Below are positions 25,373-38,800 of a stretch of DNA of 64,000 bases, in pieces. Within the stretch, counting starts at the first letter, position 1, and every line of letters begins with the position of its first letter. The DNA is from Ancylostoma caninum. Lineage: Eukaryota > Nematoda > Chromadorea > Rhabditida > Ancylostomatidae. The translations under genes and the position numbers were made by a program. Under the pieces are notes generated by a model. It made no database searches. It worked only from the letters and a program-made list of their open reading frames with translations, and was not told the DNA's origin. The stretch is taken from contig JBAJFG010000039.1 of the NCBI GenBank assembly GCA_037903475.1, positions 868,001-932,000 of the forward strand. The letters are read 5' to 3'.

Positions 25373-28300
25373 ATGCTTGCTGATTCCAGAATGAAAATTA
25401 CCGACTCTCTTGTTGCACTCGTCGGCGACTTCGCCGGCATGAAGCGAACTCCCGACTATAAACCATCCACGCTCCCCGTGGATACCGATATTGTGAAGAA
25501 GCCCGTTGTCCAGAAGCCAGCATCTCAACGCAGGCATTCACTGTTGATCAGCGTTGGAACGGTGAGTAGATCATTCTATTTTGCATAATAAAAATTTAAC
25601 AAAAATGAAGTAATGTGGCGCTAGTAGCGGGTGAGATTGAAGGGTGGACAACTGTGGTAACGGACAGTAAGAAACACCTAAACTGAATATGTATACTTGT
25701 GAAAAATTCGTTTTGCTTCTGAAATTTTGGTGCAGCTGATCCTGCAATTGTGCTGTTCTTCTCAGGCAGGTTCTCAGGCGCTAAAGATTTTTTACGCGAG
25801 GTCTTCGCAGGTACCCAGGGTAATTCCCCATCAACAGTTTCGGAGCAGTTTCCAGGAAATGTCCGTGAAATATCCATGCATTATTTGAACATTTGCTTCA
25901 ATCCGTCTTGATTTTTAATGAATCCCGGATAAATAGCACATTTTCAGAGCGATAAGAGGGGTTAAAGCGATTTAAAGAGGTTTTGGGTAAACTACGGGTA
26001 AATATGTGCTTCACGGCTGAGTTCCGGATAAGCGCTGCTTAACTCCCAGCTGTGTTCCTCATATATTCCTCTGAAAATCGGGCGGAAAGCAGAGGACAAC
26101 TGTTCCCCAACGGATCGACAGCTTTGGCCTTATTCTGTTTTTCTGTCACTGCTCACCTTTACACACACCTTTGAACCCCAGTAAGCAATTGCTGGCGTTT
26201 TCACGTGATTTAATCCATGATTTCCGGATTTGCGATGGTTTTTTTTTTCTCAGAAGGCATTCAAACCTCCCATCGCACTAATCTGACAATGCTCCAAAAA
26301 CCTGATCTCTGCAAGTTTTCCTAATAAGCAGTTACCATCCAAGTGACATTCCAGGGATTCCAGGAATTTCCCGAATCTTCCAAATCAAACGTCACTGTTC
26401 CATTTGCGATTTTTCTGTTGAAATCTTCTCCCAGCAGCCTGAGAATTCTGTTTTTCTGGGTGGCTAGTGCACAAAACCGGTTCTTTTTTGCGGTGGCGAT
26501 CACATGTGTTCGCGAGATTTTCTGCGCTGGATATCATCTCTTCTTCATCAGAAGACATACGGTCGCAAACACACCTGTCAAATTTGATTGATTAACGCAA
26601 TCGCCACGTCCGCGTAGGTCCTGCGACGAAATTCAGACTGACTAATCACCGCTTTACGTGAGCTAAACAAGGGAAGTGAGCTGGTTTTTGAGGTGTTTTT
26701 GTACGGCGCACGGACAAAAATCAGGAACAAACGGTCCCGCCAGTCGCCTGTGACGCACAAAGGCGAAGAACTTCGACCGCTAACAGGTAAACATGGGGGC
26801 AGCGCCAAGTTGAACCTGGCGCCAAGGTCAATTTCGGTCAGCCTGGGAGAGTTGTGTGGTCTTGGGAACGCTTGCTGTACCATGTGTTTCCGCGGGGGTC
26901 CTCGAGGTCATTCTCTAACAGTCTGCACTCTCTTGTCAAGTGATAGCTCTCTAATGTCTGAGCCACGTGCTTTTACCCTCTCCTTTTCTCTTAGGTTACC
27001 ACAGCCATGGAGCGGTGGAGAAGGGGATGGGGGAGGTTACGTAAGTGGTCAGGAAGGTCAACACGTCATAGACAAGGAAGAAATCGGACGAGTTTTCCCG
27101 ATAAGGGTGCAGACATTACACCGCTACGCACATTCTTTCTGTAGTGCAATCTGATAGTAGAATCATGGGGTTCGAGGTCGTGGCAATTAGATGAGGAGCG
27201 GGAAATTCAAACAGGTATTCTACAGGGTTGAGAGCAATCTCATCCAAAGTGGCCCCTTGCAAAAAAATGGAGGGAATAAACAGGTGGATTTTTCCATGGA
27301 TTCTTTTTTTCTGGAAAAATCTATGGTCTTCGAGAATGGCGTTCAAGGAAATGGGTCAATTCGTCCTCACCTTCAGATCTGTCCTGGGATTTTTTTGGAA
27401 AAGGACTTACCTATAGTGCTATTGGAACTTTTCGACAATGACATAACTGGGATCATAATTTTACCCTAAAAGGCCTGAGGAAGCTTAGAATAGGGCGTAT
27501 TTTTCCAAAAAGAAATCATAAAAATAGCCCGGAAGCCAGGGAAACTCGTTCACTCTCGACCCTCCATAATTTTTTCGATAAGTTCAAAAATCACTTCCGT
27601 TTAACGAGCTTAGGATTACCTTACCCAGTGAATAGCTTAAGTACTATGCCAGAAATTATGTATGCTCCACAAACTTCTATAAAGAGCCGAATTCACGGAG
27701 AACTCGTCCAATCACAGTTGCTCCACTGGCTCGGTGGCCATGACCCGCGCCCACACCTCCATATAGTATGTCAATTTCTATGTTTCTAAAGAATCTTCGA
27801 ATTCTTGGACTTGTTCCAAATTCCCAAATGTGTTCGTAGCAGAAAATTATGTCCTCTGTTCCAACTCGGACAAGTTTTCACGTCGTCATTTGCACTGAAA
27901 GTTCATCATGCGGTCTCGATGACAGACTACCCATTAAAATTGTCCTTATACCAGTTCCTTACCTAAAATAGACATCGAAACGTCAACGATCTTTTTCAGG
28001 AAGAAATCCCGAGGCTCGGACGAACTCGCTCTCGATCAGAATCAGTCTCTGCTCCACAATGCATTGAGGCAAAACTGTACAACAAGGCCACCCGAAGGTA
28101 ATTTTCACGCTGCTCAGTTGGCTTCTACCCCTTTTGGGAGAACTTTTCCTCAATGAACAAATTTTTCCAGACTCTCAGCACCTTGTGTCTCTACCGCCGC
28201 CGCCTCCGTTTCTTTGAGGAAGAAACTACAGAAAATGCGTGAAGAGAGGAATTCTGACTCGGACTCTGACATCTTGAAAGAAGTGAGTAAAGGAAAAATA

Positions 28301-29313
28301 ACCTGCTTCTCGCCGAGATCCAGGAAAAAACACCTTTCGTTTTAATCCAATCCAGGAAGTACTATTCTATTGTAGAGAAACTATCACTACATGGGTAAAA
28401 AAAAACTAGTTTTCTCCGCTGACTTGCCTCTTTCGCAAGAAGTTAATACGCATTTACGAAGTGATGACGGGAATACCTACTACAGGGTGACTAGTTACTC
28501 ATGGTTCTCTCTTCTTTCCATCCTTAGCCCGTAAACAACTCATGGGGAATTAGGAACTGGATTTTTTGCGCGGGGGCATGTTGCCAAGTGGTGACAAGAG
28601 CTGTCAGTGGTGTGCTGCGCGGGGTTTCTACAAAATCTTTGGATTGACAAGGGGGCGGGGGGTTCCTTAGGGATTTTCCTGAAACCATGAGAAGAAAAGC
28701 TTTGCTTGATGCTTATGGGCATACGTTCCACAGGAAATTGAAGAAATTTCTTTTAAATCTCCCATGAAAGAGTTTTGGGAAACTATCGCCGAAGAAGAGA
28801 AGAAAAAGAGTTAAGATACCGAGAGTTCTGGAAAATGGGTGAAACACCTTGAATTCAAGGAGATTTCCGGCTTTCTCTCTAGCTTTCCCCAGATATTCAG
28901 GATTTGAAATTCAGGATATCTCCTATAGAATCATAAGACTACCCCTAGAGTGGTCTAAACTCTAGGATTTTCTTTTTGAGGTAGAAATTTCCTCGGAAAA
29001 TTAAAGAAATTACCCTGGTTAAGAAGCAAATGTGTCTTTGTCATGTTGGGAAGAGTTACTCTCTTCCTACTGGAATACCCTCACTTTTAATTGAAAAAAA
29101 AGCAAATCGAAGCAAAAAAAATCGTCCGGGAATTCCCTGGAGATTTTCACGTGCAAATTGATCCAGAAACCCGCGTTTTTACTTCTAAACAAGCCATTTT
29201 CTCTGTGATATAAGGAAAAAAATTGTTAATTTTTCCAGGAAGACGAGGAGGAGATCCGAGCCGCACTGGCCCATCGACGAGCATCTTCGGGAAGTGCTGT
29301 GTACAGAATCTAA
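25373..29313 (+). CDS. Four-exon gene, 157-residue protein of unknown function
   Basis: Exons are 25373-25561, 28000-28097, 28171-28282 and 29239-29313 (stop TAA). All junctions are GT-AG and in phase, and three acceptors end TTTTTC(C)AG. The first intron is about 2.4 kb. The product has no signal peptide or membrane segment. In order it shows a hydrophobic/neutral start (TDSLVALVGDF), a proline/lysine segment, an arginine-serine patch (RTRSRSESVSAP) resembling a kinase target, an alanine/serine stretch, a predicted charged helix (LRKKLQKMREER), a Ser-Asp run (SDSDSD), an acidic patch and a C-terminal VYRI that could act as a PDZ ligand. The start could instead be the ATG at 25391, just after a strong TTCCAG that may be a cis or spliced-leader acceptor; this gives 151 residues. 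I do not recognise the family. A soluble, phosphorylated adaptor is only a guess. Confidence 0.7.
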
Positions 29314-29566
29314 ATACCGTACGCTACCGTACTCCATCTACCGTAACGTAGAGGCCGAATTTGTGTCCTGTACATATATGTAAACCGCTTTATAACTACC
29401 TCCGGGTTGTTTCCTCCCCATGTTTTTGTACATAACTCTACTTGTACGTAAGTAGTAAGTTGTTATTTGTATGTATGTAGTTTAAAAAAAAGCGGTGACT
29501 GTTATTTTTCACTGGCTCAACGTTACTCGAACTGTATAAATACGACCAATATATAAAAATTTATCT

Positions 29567-29572
29567 AATAAA
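29567..29572 (+). terminator. Polyadenylation signal of the 157-residue gene
   Basis: An AATAAA lies 254 bp after the stop codon in AT-rich sequence. The minus-strand channel gene ends 269 bp further on, so the two 3' UTRs converge and may overlap. Confidence 0.5.
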
Positions 29573-29840
29573 ATTTGGAGAAGAATAAGATCGAAGATCG
29601 AAAATAAAATAATACAAGTTGAAGCTCAGAACAAGGCAACTTTGTAGGAGCGGAATGTGATGAGGCGTAGAGCAAACGGAATGAGAGAGCGTTGTGTGTG
29701 CAATTACACAACGAGCAGCTCACATAGGCAATGAGCCAACTGGCTGCTGCTAGGTTCTTCTGGAATCTTCCTGAGAGACTTGCGTGTGTTGACGAACTGG
29801 ACGAGTTGTCCCGGCACGAAGATCACACACAGATGAGGCG

Positions 29841-32800
29841 CTAGTCCTTGGACTTCGCCGTGTAGTACATCCAATATATCAAGTTGCAGAATGTAAAGCT
29901 GATCGGGAAGAGCTTTTGACAAAACCTGCAACGAACACAGATCATCGGTGTTTGCAGCGGGGCGGACAACTGTCACAAGGAAGTAGCGGAAGAAAGGATG
30001 TGTTAGCTGGACTTTTTACAAAAAATTCTTTTTCTCCAAGAGGTATTCTTAGTGAATCCTGAACAGAAAGAAGTGTAGGTATCCGTACTGGATCTACAGT
30101 TGGTTATATAACATAATAGGGATTCGTACTCTTTGATCTTCTAGATTACTAGTAGAAAAATTCTGACTATTCAAAAAAATCAGGTACAACTTTTTCCACC
30201 TCCGGACAAAAAGGTAATACTGTATCTTTGCTCTGCACTTATATCCTGGGCCGACATGCATCATTGAGATTGCTTAGGGTAAGGGTTTTGAAACCCACAA
30301 ATTTACTCATCGGTAACAAGGCCGTTGACACATTAGCCCTGGGTAATCTCAATGATGGCTCGTATTAGCGATGGGTAAATTCTTGGGTAATCTCAATGAT
30401 AAATGCCAGCTCTGGTAGAACAATAAGGTTATTCTCTCTCACTGGAGAAAACATACAGGTCAGCCAGAAGAACAGGCAATTTTTCCGGAAGTTGCCTAGG
30501 AAACTGATGTGAAGGGATCGAGTCTCTATTGTTCATGCAATGGTTATGATAATTTTTCCACGAAATAATTGCCATTAAATACCCCAAGATTTCCTGGATC
30601 CCACAAGTTTGATAAAGCAAGCTGCAAAATTACAATAAAATCCGCCCCATTCGGCTATTACCACGGAAAACAGCAAATTCCACTGTTTTTTTCTGGAAAT
30701 TTCCTTTGAGAGTTGTTGTCACTATACCCTTTAGTCGCTTGGGTTATATGGGTAATGGTGGAGGTGGATAATTACGCTGGGTAATACAGCATGTATGAAG
30801 GGAACCAACCCCTAACCAACTGGATACTCTCATTTTGGCATTATTCGCCGGACAATTTTGTCTGGAATAAAGAAGTTTCTGGATTTCTCAAGCCGGATAT
30901 TGTCGGATAAGAAAAAGCTCACGCATTGGACGCGGTTCATAGTCAAAGGTGGGAGAGAGAAGAATTAAAGGGAGGGTTACTGTAAGTTTGTTTCAAACCT
31001 TTGCGTTAACTCAAGCGCAGGTTCTGCATTTACACCACCTACACAGAAAAGTGGCGACTCTCGAAATCGACCGTATCTCTCACCTGTCCATGTCTTCACC
31101 CGTCCACTTGTGGAAAAGGCGTCCAGCGACTAATCGTCGTCGTTTGCGTGAAGCCTTCCGTTGTCGAACGAACACCAGCATCTGAATCGTGGGATTATTC
31201 TCACAGCATTAAATTCCTTGTTGTGGTAGGTCCTGCGAGGAAAATCATGGCTTCTATGGGTTTTCAAGGCGCAGAAAGCTAGGAAATCTTGCTGTGACGG
31301 TATTTACTACACTCCTGGCTCAGTTCTTAAAAAGAAGTCTAGCTGGACGCGATCCAGAAAATAAGGACAGTATCCTGTATATAAGAATTTGTACATATAG
31401 CAATGCCTCAACACAGTTTCCACCTGTTTACAGTATGCCCATCATATTGTTAGTGAGTTTATACTACCAACGTGTTTGTTCTTTGTGTCTTGGCGCAATA
31501 AGTAAACACTGTCATAAGTTATTAGCGCACCAACGAAAGAATGTCGGCCATTCTTTGTACCTGTCACCATCTCTGTCGACGTAAAATTGCGTACTTTTCC
31601 TGAAGGGTCATCTGTCACATGTGTCACGATGCTACAGTATCAGGCGAGAACAGAGTTCAATTTTTAGTGGATCGTGGACTATGGAATGGGCTTATTTTTT
31701 ATCAATATTGTTTGCTTCAGCTAATTATCCATATTTTTAAAATTTTATTTTTCAATCATTCTTCTATCCCTAGGAAGATCCACACGATGATTTAGCTACA
31801 ATTTCAGGAAACTTTAATTCTTGAAGGATTTTTTTTTCAAAAATAAAAGCCATAGGGAGTTTTGGGGAACAACAGGGAAGGATACCGTAAGTGGAGACAG
31901 GGTGGTTTCTCTCCCTGGGTTCCACCAATCGTAGACTGCCCATGCTCCGCCCATCGCTCCGCCTTTCTTTAGTAATTGCATGGTGGGTCCAGAGGTCGAC
32001 ACAATGTGTTGTTGGAAAAAGGGAAACAATATGATTTCACCTAACATATTTCTCGTTCTCGAGGCAAATAGTCATGGTATACCTAAATTGGAAATATTCA
32101 CAGGAAGGTCGTCACTCTCCATTGAAACCCCCCTCCCGCCTTTTCGCGGTACTACGTCATGTGAATATTTTAACCAGTTCCGTTTCTACTAATAGTAAAC
32201 CATTACATTCAATTAGATTACGTTACCTGCCCTATTATCCGAAGTAAGTAAATAAGTCGACTAGACAAAAATAGCCATCTTCCACACAAGAGAACCACGC
32301 AAGGGAGCGGCTGCGGTAAAACAGTAAGCGCACATACGTACCACAACACAAATCCTGTCTGAAAACCCATTCACTATGGTCTCGTGGAAGAGAAAACTTT
32401 TCCGGGAGCACTCAAGAATCCCAGCACTGAAGATCTAAGCAGCATTTGGAAAAAGTGGAGTTTTTTCTTGACGTTTTGCAGTATTTCAAGGAAGTTTTTT
32501 GGCTTGGAAACAGTGCACTTTATCCAACTGGGTAAACTCTCTTTAACGAATACTCTGGAAGAGGTTGGACCTGGATGCATCACTGACATTACCTATGGTA
32601 AACATGTTGGCTCCCTTATTGACCATGGGTAAGTCTAGGGGCTGTTAACACGTTTACCCTGCGTAATCTTAGTGATGCTTGCGGCCATTGGACGTACTCT
32701 TACCTAGGTAACAGTATTGGAGAAAGAAAGCTTGAAACAAACATATGAGTAACCGGGTCTCCTCCCTCCGTGTTAACCTACCCAAATCAAACCTTTACCT

Positions 32801-35800
32801 GGGTGTTGATGTCTACCTATAGGTGGTGCTTTCTTTACCCAGCTGTTACCCATAGGTAATCATGCGCATGGATATGGAATTACCCATCCTTTACTTGATC
32901 TCCTTGGTGCATCCAGGACTTGGGGCCGTATGCATCATGGAGAATACCTAGGGTAAACGTGCTAGCACCACACAAATCTACAGATCGTTACCCTGGGTAA
33001 TGTTGAACATACATCCAAGCCCTGTAGAGAAGAGTGGGGGTAGATGGAGAACTGGCAGAGAATGATTATTTTGAGGAAAAAAATGTCGCTTCCACGATCA
33101 CTGCACTGAGAACAGGGATCACCCAGATACAAGAACTGGCAACGAAATATGGGGCATATATCCTGGCGTCTCCAAACAATCTTCTGGCAAAATATATTGG
33201 GACTACTGTCCTCTCATGCCAAAGTAGAAAACAGGCAGGTTAATTGAATTGAGATAGGTTTTTCCAACCGACTATGGGACCTCTTAGGTAAAAAACCAAA
33301 ATGGCATCACTTTACAGTTATGTTTTCCCAGCTAATTAATCATTGCATGTTTTTAAACACCTATTAGACCGCTGTATTGGATAATTCAACAAAAATATCA
33401 CGTTATAGTAGAAAAAACAACTGCCAAGAACTAAAAATAGCTAGGTAAGAGGCAAAGTTTCTGCCAAATCGACTTATATATAGAACAAATTAGTGGCTCG
33501 CTATCCACATTAAATTGTTGTAATATACAATTGGGTCATTATTCTTCTCCAGTACCGGTTTCTCCACTTTTGGGGTTCTTCTCACCTCCTACGATCAGAA
33601 ATGACGCCAGCGATGTCCACAAATCGAACGTCGAAGATCGTCGGACGTGTTTACTTTCATGAATTAAAAATCAACTAAGTACAATCTGTCTAGGGAAAAC
33701 CCGTGTGCATTTATCTTTTCCACCAATCAGAGATGTTCGCGTCGCATGTTTACGATTGGTTCATGATACTAGGACTGGACCTCGCTGTTTTTTGATGTTT
33801 CCACTCGAGGATCTATGTAAAATATGAATGGATACTAAACGTTGAAAAGACACAGAAGTTCTGGCTTGGCAAATAGCCAAAAGAGGGGGAACCTAGGGAT
33901 CCATGTAGGTGCCCCGAGAATTTTATCTTTTGCAAAAAGAATTCCTACACATCTAGTAATTGAAAGGCCTAGTCTCTGCCTTTCATCCTGCTTCCTTAGC
34001 AAAAACTCTAGCCACGCCTACTGTGATAGATCGATTTCGATTGCATGGCCCTCTAAACTGCCGCGACCGCGACGCGTAAGATGAAAACAGCACGAACCTG
34101 ATTATTAGCGTCTGCTTCAAGATCCGGAGGCGATGTGCTCCCAGGCGGCTTCGGCTCAGGACATTCGACGTAGGTTCGGTCGTTCCATGAGGGTTTCTGC
34201 CACTCCTCTGGGGATCCACAGTTCGATTCGCAGCCTCGTGGTGGGCCCTGGAACCGAAATTGGAACCTGGATAGGTGATAAGCTCAAGCATTGTGTCGCT
34301 ACAGGAATTCATGGGTTGTATTAGATTTTTTGGGGTACTCGAAGAAAAATAATGAAGGAATGTCATGATTCTGAAGGGGAAGAGAAATAAGTTCATATAC
34401 GTAATGGTGTAGGAAATCAAAAATAGGCAGATGAAGTCAAGGGTAATCCGCCACCATGCTGACCCGTCCCGAAAGGACTAGTCACTCAAGAAATGCGAAG
34501 TGCAGGAAAGTGCAGAACAACTATTTCCAGAATTATTAATTGTCTTTTTGCATTCCTTGACAAGCAAAAAAGTGCAAATTTCTGGATCTGGATGTGAAAA
34601 AAATTTTTGGCAACAATTCATGATGGATGATAGCGACGTGATGCGGAAGTTAGGATGCACAGCAGGTTTCCATAAGACAAAATTGAACAAAAATCAAGTG
34701 TTTATTTAGAGATGAGTTTTCTATGGGAAAGTGGGACAAAAGCAACGAAGGCTGGTTCAAATCCCTTACCTTTTGAGGTATTTTAGTAATGGAGGTAAAT
34801 TTTCAAAGAAGGAAAAGTCCCATCGAACCTCACAGGTCTCGAATTATCTACAAACTGCCTCGTTAGCTCATTTACCGTGAGTTATCCAAGTCCTTTTTGA
34901 AAGATATTAGAACTGCAATGTGTGACCCACAGTTAAATTCTGACCCACAGCTGAGTCACTTTTTTTGAATACTGCGGTGGTCTAAATTTCATAAAAAGTA
35001 AACAAATCCATATTTCTGAAGGGATCAGCAGCAATGTTCTCGTCCTCTCAATGGTATTTGATCTACTCGTCACGAAATTGAGTTGTCGATCCATAAGCAC
35101 GAAAAAATTCCAGGATATTCAGGATATTCTACATACTTCGAAGCTGCTCGGATTTATATTCGAAAATCTACACCGGTCCCTGATGTTCTACGCCGCTTCA
35201 TCGCGTTGCGTTGCAGGTGCGTCGCTTGCTGCCGATCCAAGACGCGTGCCACGAACTATAGACATGGAAACAGAAAAAATCCTACGAAAATTCCACATAA
35301 CAATTATAGTGCTGCTCTCTGAAGGATCCTAGAGCCCCGAATTACTGAGAGGTCTATAAAATTAACTATGAAAACCATATTTACAATTAAGAAGAGTCAA
35401 GAGAAAGGAACAACTATGGGATCAAAGATCAGCAACAAGGAAGTTCATTCCGCTCCATAAAACCGAACATAAAGGCGTCTGATCGATGGCAGTGTAATTG
35501 TTGATCAACCACGGGTTGAAAATGATATATTCGCAAGAGTAAACCAGAGAACAGGAGACGTTAGCTCCTTGGGAATCCCTTTTACACCGGGAAATACAGG
35601 TAGTCCAGAACTATGGAAATTTGGATGAATTGTCCAGGTTATAGCCAACCAGTTTCACAAGTACGCAGGTAATTTCCACAAATTCACAGAAAACAAGCAA
35701 ATGATGAGCAGTGCAGACAGAAGATGAGGGCAAAACCAAGGAGAAAAAGGCGGAAAATGGAAAAAAAAGCACTCACATAGCCCGACCGGAAACTCTTGGA

Positions 35801-38800
35801 TGAAAATGTCCGTTGAAAGACGTTCTTCTTGATCTCGTCCTCTGTCATGAAATCCTCGTGAGGCCTAAAACTGCACAGAAACTCCCTTGTGCATCTTCCA
35901 GAAAATCCCTAGAATTACCTCGTTTTCTTATTCTCCAACGTGCCGACGACTGCCAGCTCAACAATGGAGAGGAAGATGTAGCCCACGCAGCCGAACATGA
36001 ATAAATCCAAGCCTTTTACGTAGGATACCTGAGAAATGCATTAGGTAAGTGTGTGGGTAGAACTTAACGAAAATTTCCCGAAATTTTTAAAAATAACATT
36101 TGCTTTCGGACATCTCTAACTACATTTAAATAATCATTAAAATTCTCTAGATCTCAAAATTAGTGCGTATCCCCTGGAGATTTTGCAAATTTTGCTCGTA
36201 AGAAGAGTGTTTTCATTCTGAAAGACTAATCTTGCAGAAGCGAAGAGACTTCCGAAGCCGCTGCGCAGACGCACGCGCGTGAAGCTCCGCCCACATCCAG
36301 ATTGTTGAAATGATCATTTTATCTGCGCAAAAATACGCAATGATACGTCTTTACCTTAGGTAAACTCCTAGCGACATTGCTGTATTGCAAAGTGAGCGCC
36401 ATGAGTGAAGAGACGCCGAGCGTCACTCTGGCTGGAAGACTCTTCCGATCCAGCCAAAACGAGATCCAACTAATCAGAACCTGAAGATCTTGATCATTTA
36501 ATTTTCAATGAAAAAATTTTTGGGAAAAAATGCGGTAACAATCAGGTAAACTGAGAAACTTACCATGCAGTAAGTGGGAAGATATATTTGAAGTATGTAG
36601 AACCCGTACGATCGTCGAAAGAACAGTTTTATATTGAGCTGGAAAAGAATTTACTTATTAGGTAGGGTACAAGTCTTAAAGTTCTCTGTGCGAAAACGTG
36701 GAAATTTTCAGTGAAATCATGGAAAACACTACAAAATCACTCTTCCACAGTTTACGGCATCTTTTACCATACAAAAAGCAAAACTTACTTGATCCCATAC
36801 TCCTGCAGGATATTGAAAAGTCGCCTTTTCATGGATAAATGTTGTCATATGGAAATCCGGGAGTTTAACCTCGTCTATAAACTCCACTGGTTGACCCTGA
36901 CGTTTCCAGTGCAGCCGAACCTACAAATGAAGCTTAAGGCTCTGCAATAATGGGATATGAATGAATGATTGAGTGAATGAATGAATGAATGAATCGATGA
37001 ATGAACGAATGAATGAATGAATGGATGAATGAATGAATGAATGAATGAATGAATGAATGAATGAATGAATGGATGGATGAATGAATGAATGAATGAATGA
37101 ACAACAAATTACCTTGCCAACATTGAAAGAGTAGCTCTCGAAGATCGTCGTGCACATGACTCGATCCATTGGAAAGAAACTGTAACAAAGTGACTTCATG
37201 AAGACTACCGTACCCTTTCACACTTTACAGTATCCGCTTTCTTCTAGACTGTTCCAGGAATGCGGTAGTGTAGTGTTCTGTGGCGGCACTTTTGTTGTTG
37301 TCATGTTCGCTATGTCAGAGGATGTCTGACATCCGTTGAACACATGGTTAGATCGTATTTCAGCGGGAATTCGATATCTAACCGACGACATTACAAATAA
37401 CTAATGCGAAAAGTTCGAACATCATTAAAACGCGTACCTAAAGTCCATTTCACATGGTGACTCCACGACGATCCTAAAAATAGAGGCTTTAGGAAAAATG
37501 TAGTTTCTGCGCTTTGTTGTGAAAGAGCTGACCCCCTTGTACTGTATTAAAGTTAGCTGACTTAATCATCGTTCTGTGTATCATCGTAGGAAAATAATAC
37601 CCAGACTTACCGATAATTCATCCAAACAGTGCCATTGGGGAAGATGGCGAGAAAAATGTTTGGCGTTGGACTTTTATGGATGACTGATCCTGAAAAGGTA
37701 ATATAAACATGTGTATTTATAAACATGTCTATTTATAAACTGGAGATGATTATTTGTAATTGCGGACTCGACTATCCAGACAACGTAGTCCCTTTAGGGA
37801 AAAATTACCTTTACTGTTAACTATACAGACATTGGGCAGCCAAATGTTGTCTACCATTCGATGGGAGAGGGAGAGATTGGTGAGACAGTGCGCTCCCTCT
37901 TCGTGCTGAATTACATTAATTGAGGATGGTAAATAAATAAGTAAACAAATATATAAACAACTCTTTGAACACCTAAATGTGTTCAGCTAGTTTTTTCTGG
38001 ACTTTTAAAAAATATTCCCAGAAAGGATCGAGAAAATTTTTGAAATTTTCCCTGATAGAAATGAACAGCACACCTCGAATGATAAACCTGGATCATGCCA
38101 GATCTGACTGAACAGAATGTGCATCGTCGAAGCCGACTGGATCTCTGATATCTCGGATACCCGCTGGATCAGCAACTCGACGTCCACGTCGACTCCTTTC
38201 ATCTTTGGGACCAAGTTCCGGTCATATTTAGACAGCAGCTCGGTGAGAATCCTTGAAAAAAGTTTTTGAATTTGTGGTAGTTGTCCAGCAAATCACGCCA
38301 GTTGAATCAAAACAATTCTTCTGTGGCAGTTATATTCTAAGATTGATGGAAAAGAGAGGTAAGAGCTCAATAAGAGCCAAATTGCTTTGGTGGGGAAATG
38401 GAGCATTTCTTCCATCTTTTAGTTTCCATGCTCCAGTGCAAATTACTGACCCACTCGAACAACGCTTAGCGAAAGATAGGGAGTTGCAGTATCACTATTA
38501 CTGCATTACATTTGATTGAATTACCTCACTGCATGTTACGTTACCTGAATACTTGAGTAAATTATAAGTAAATAATAATAATTTACAGTATACGGGTGAA
38601 ACTTGAAGATTTGGAAATCTGAGAATCCTTTGAAAATTAAGAACATCGAAACATGATATCTCTTTCGTTAAAAGATATCCAAGCTAGTTTTTCCTGGAAA
38701 CCCTTAGATTTCCATCACCGTTTTTCTGGGAAATCTCACATTTCCGTGCATATCCCCTATGTAATTTGCTATTTATCCTGGAAACATATGCCATTCAGGT

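Noticed and set aside
26693..27154. 153-codon plus-strand frame in the first intron of the unknown gene
   Set aside because: There is no domain and it lies between good splice sites of another gene. Probably repeat-derived.
29704..29976. 90-codon minus-strand frame overlapping the channel's last exon
   Set aside because: A different frame of the same strand gives a canonical M4 segment and stop after a good acceptor, so this frame is a shadow.
36921..37221. Minus-strand frames rich in SFIHSFIH
   Set aside because: Translation of the (GAAT)n microsatellite. Only the segment 37113-37179 is coding, in the channel frame.
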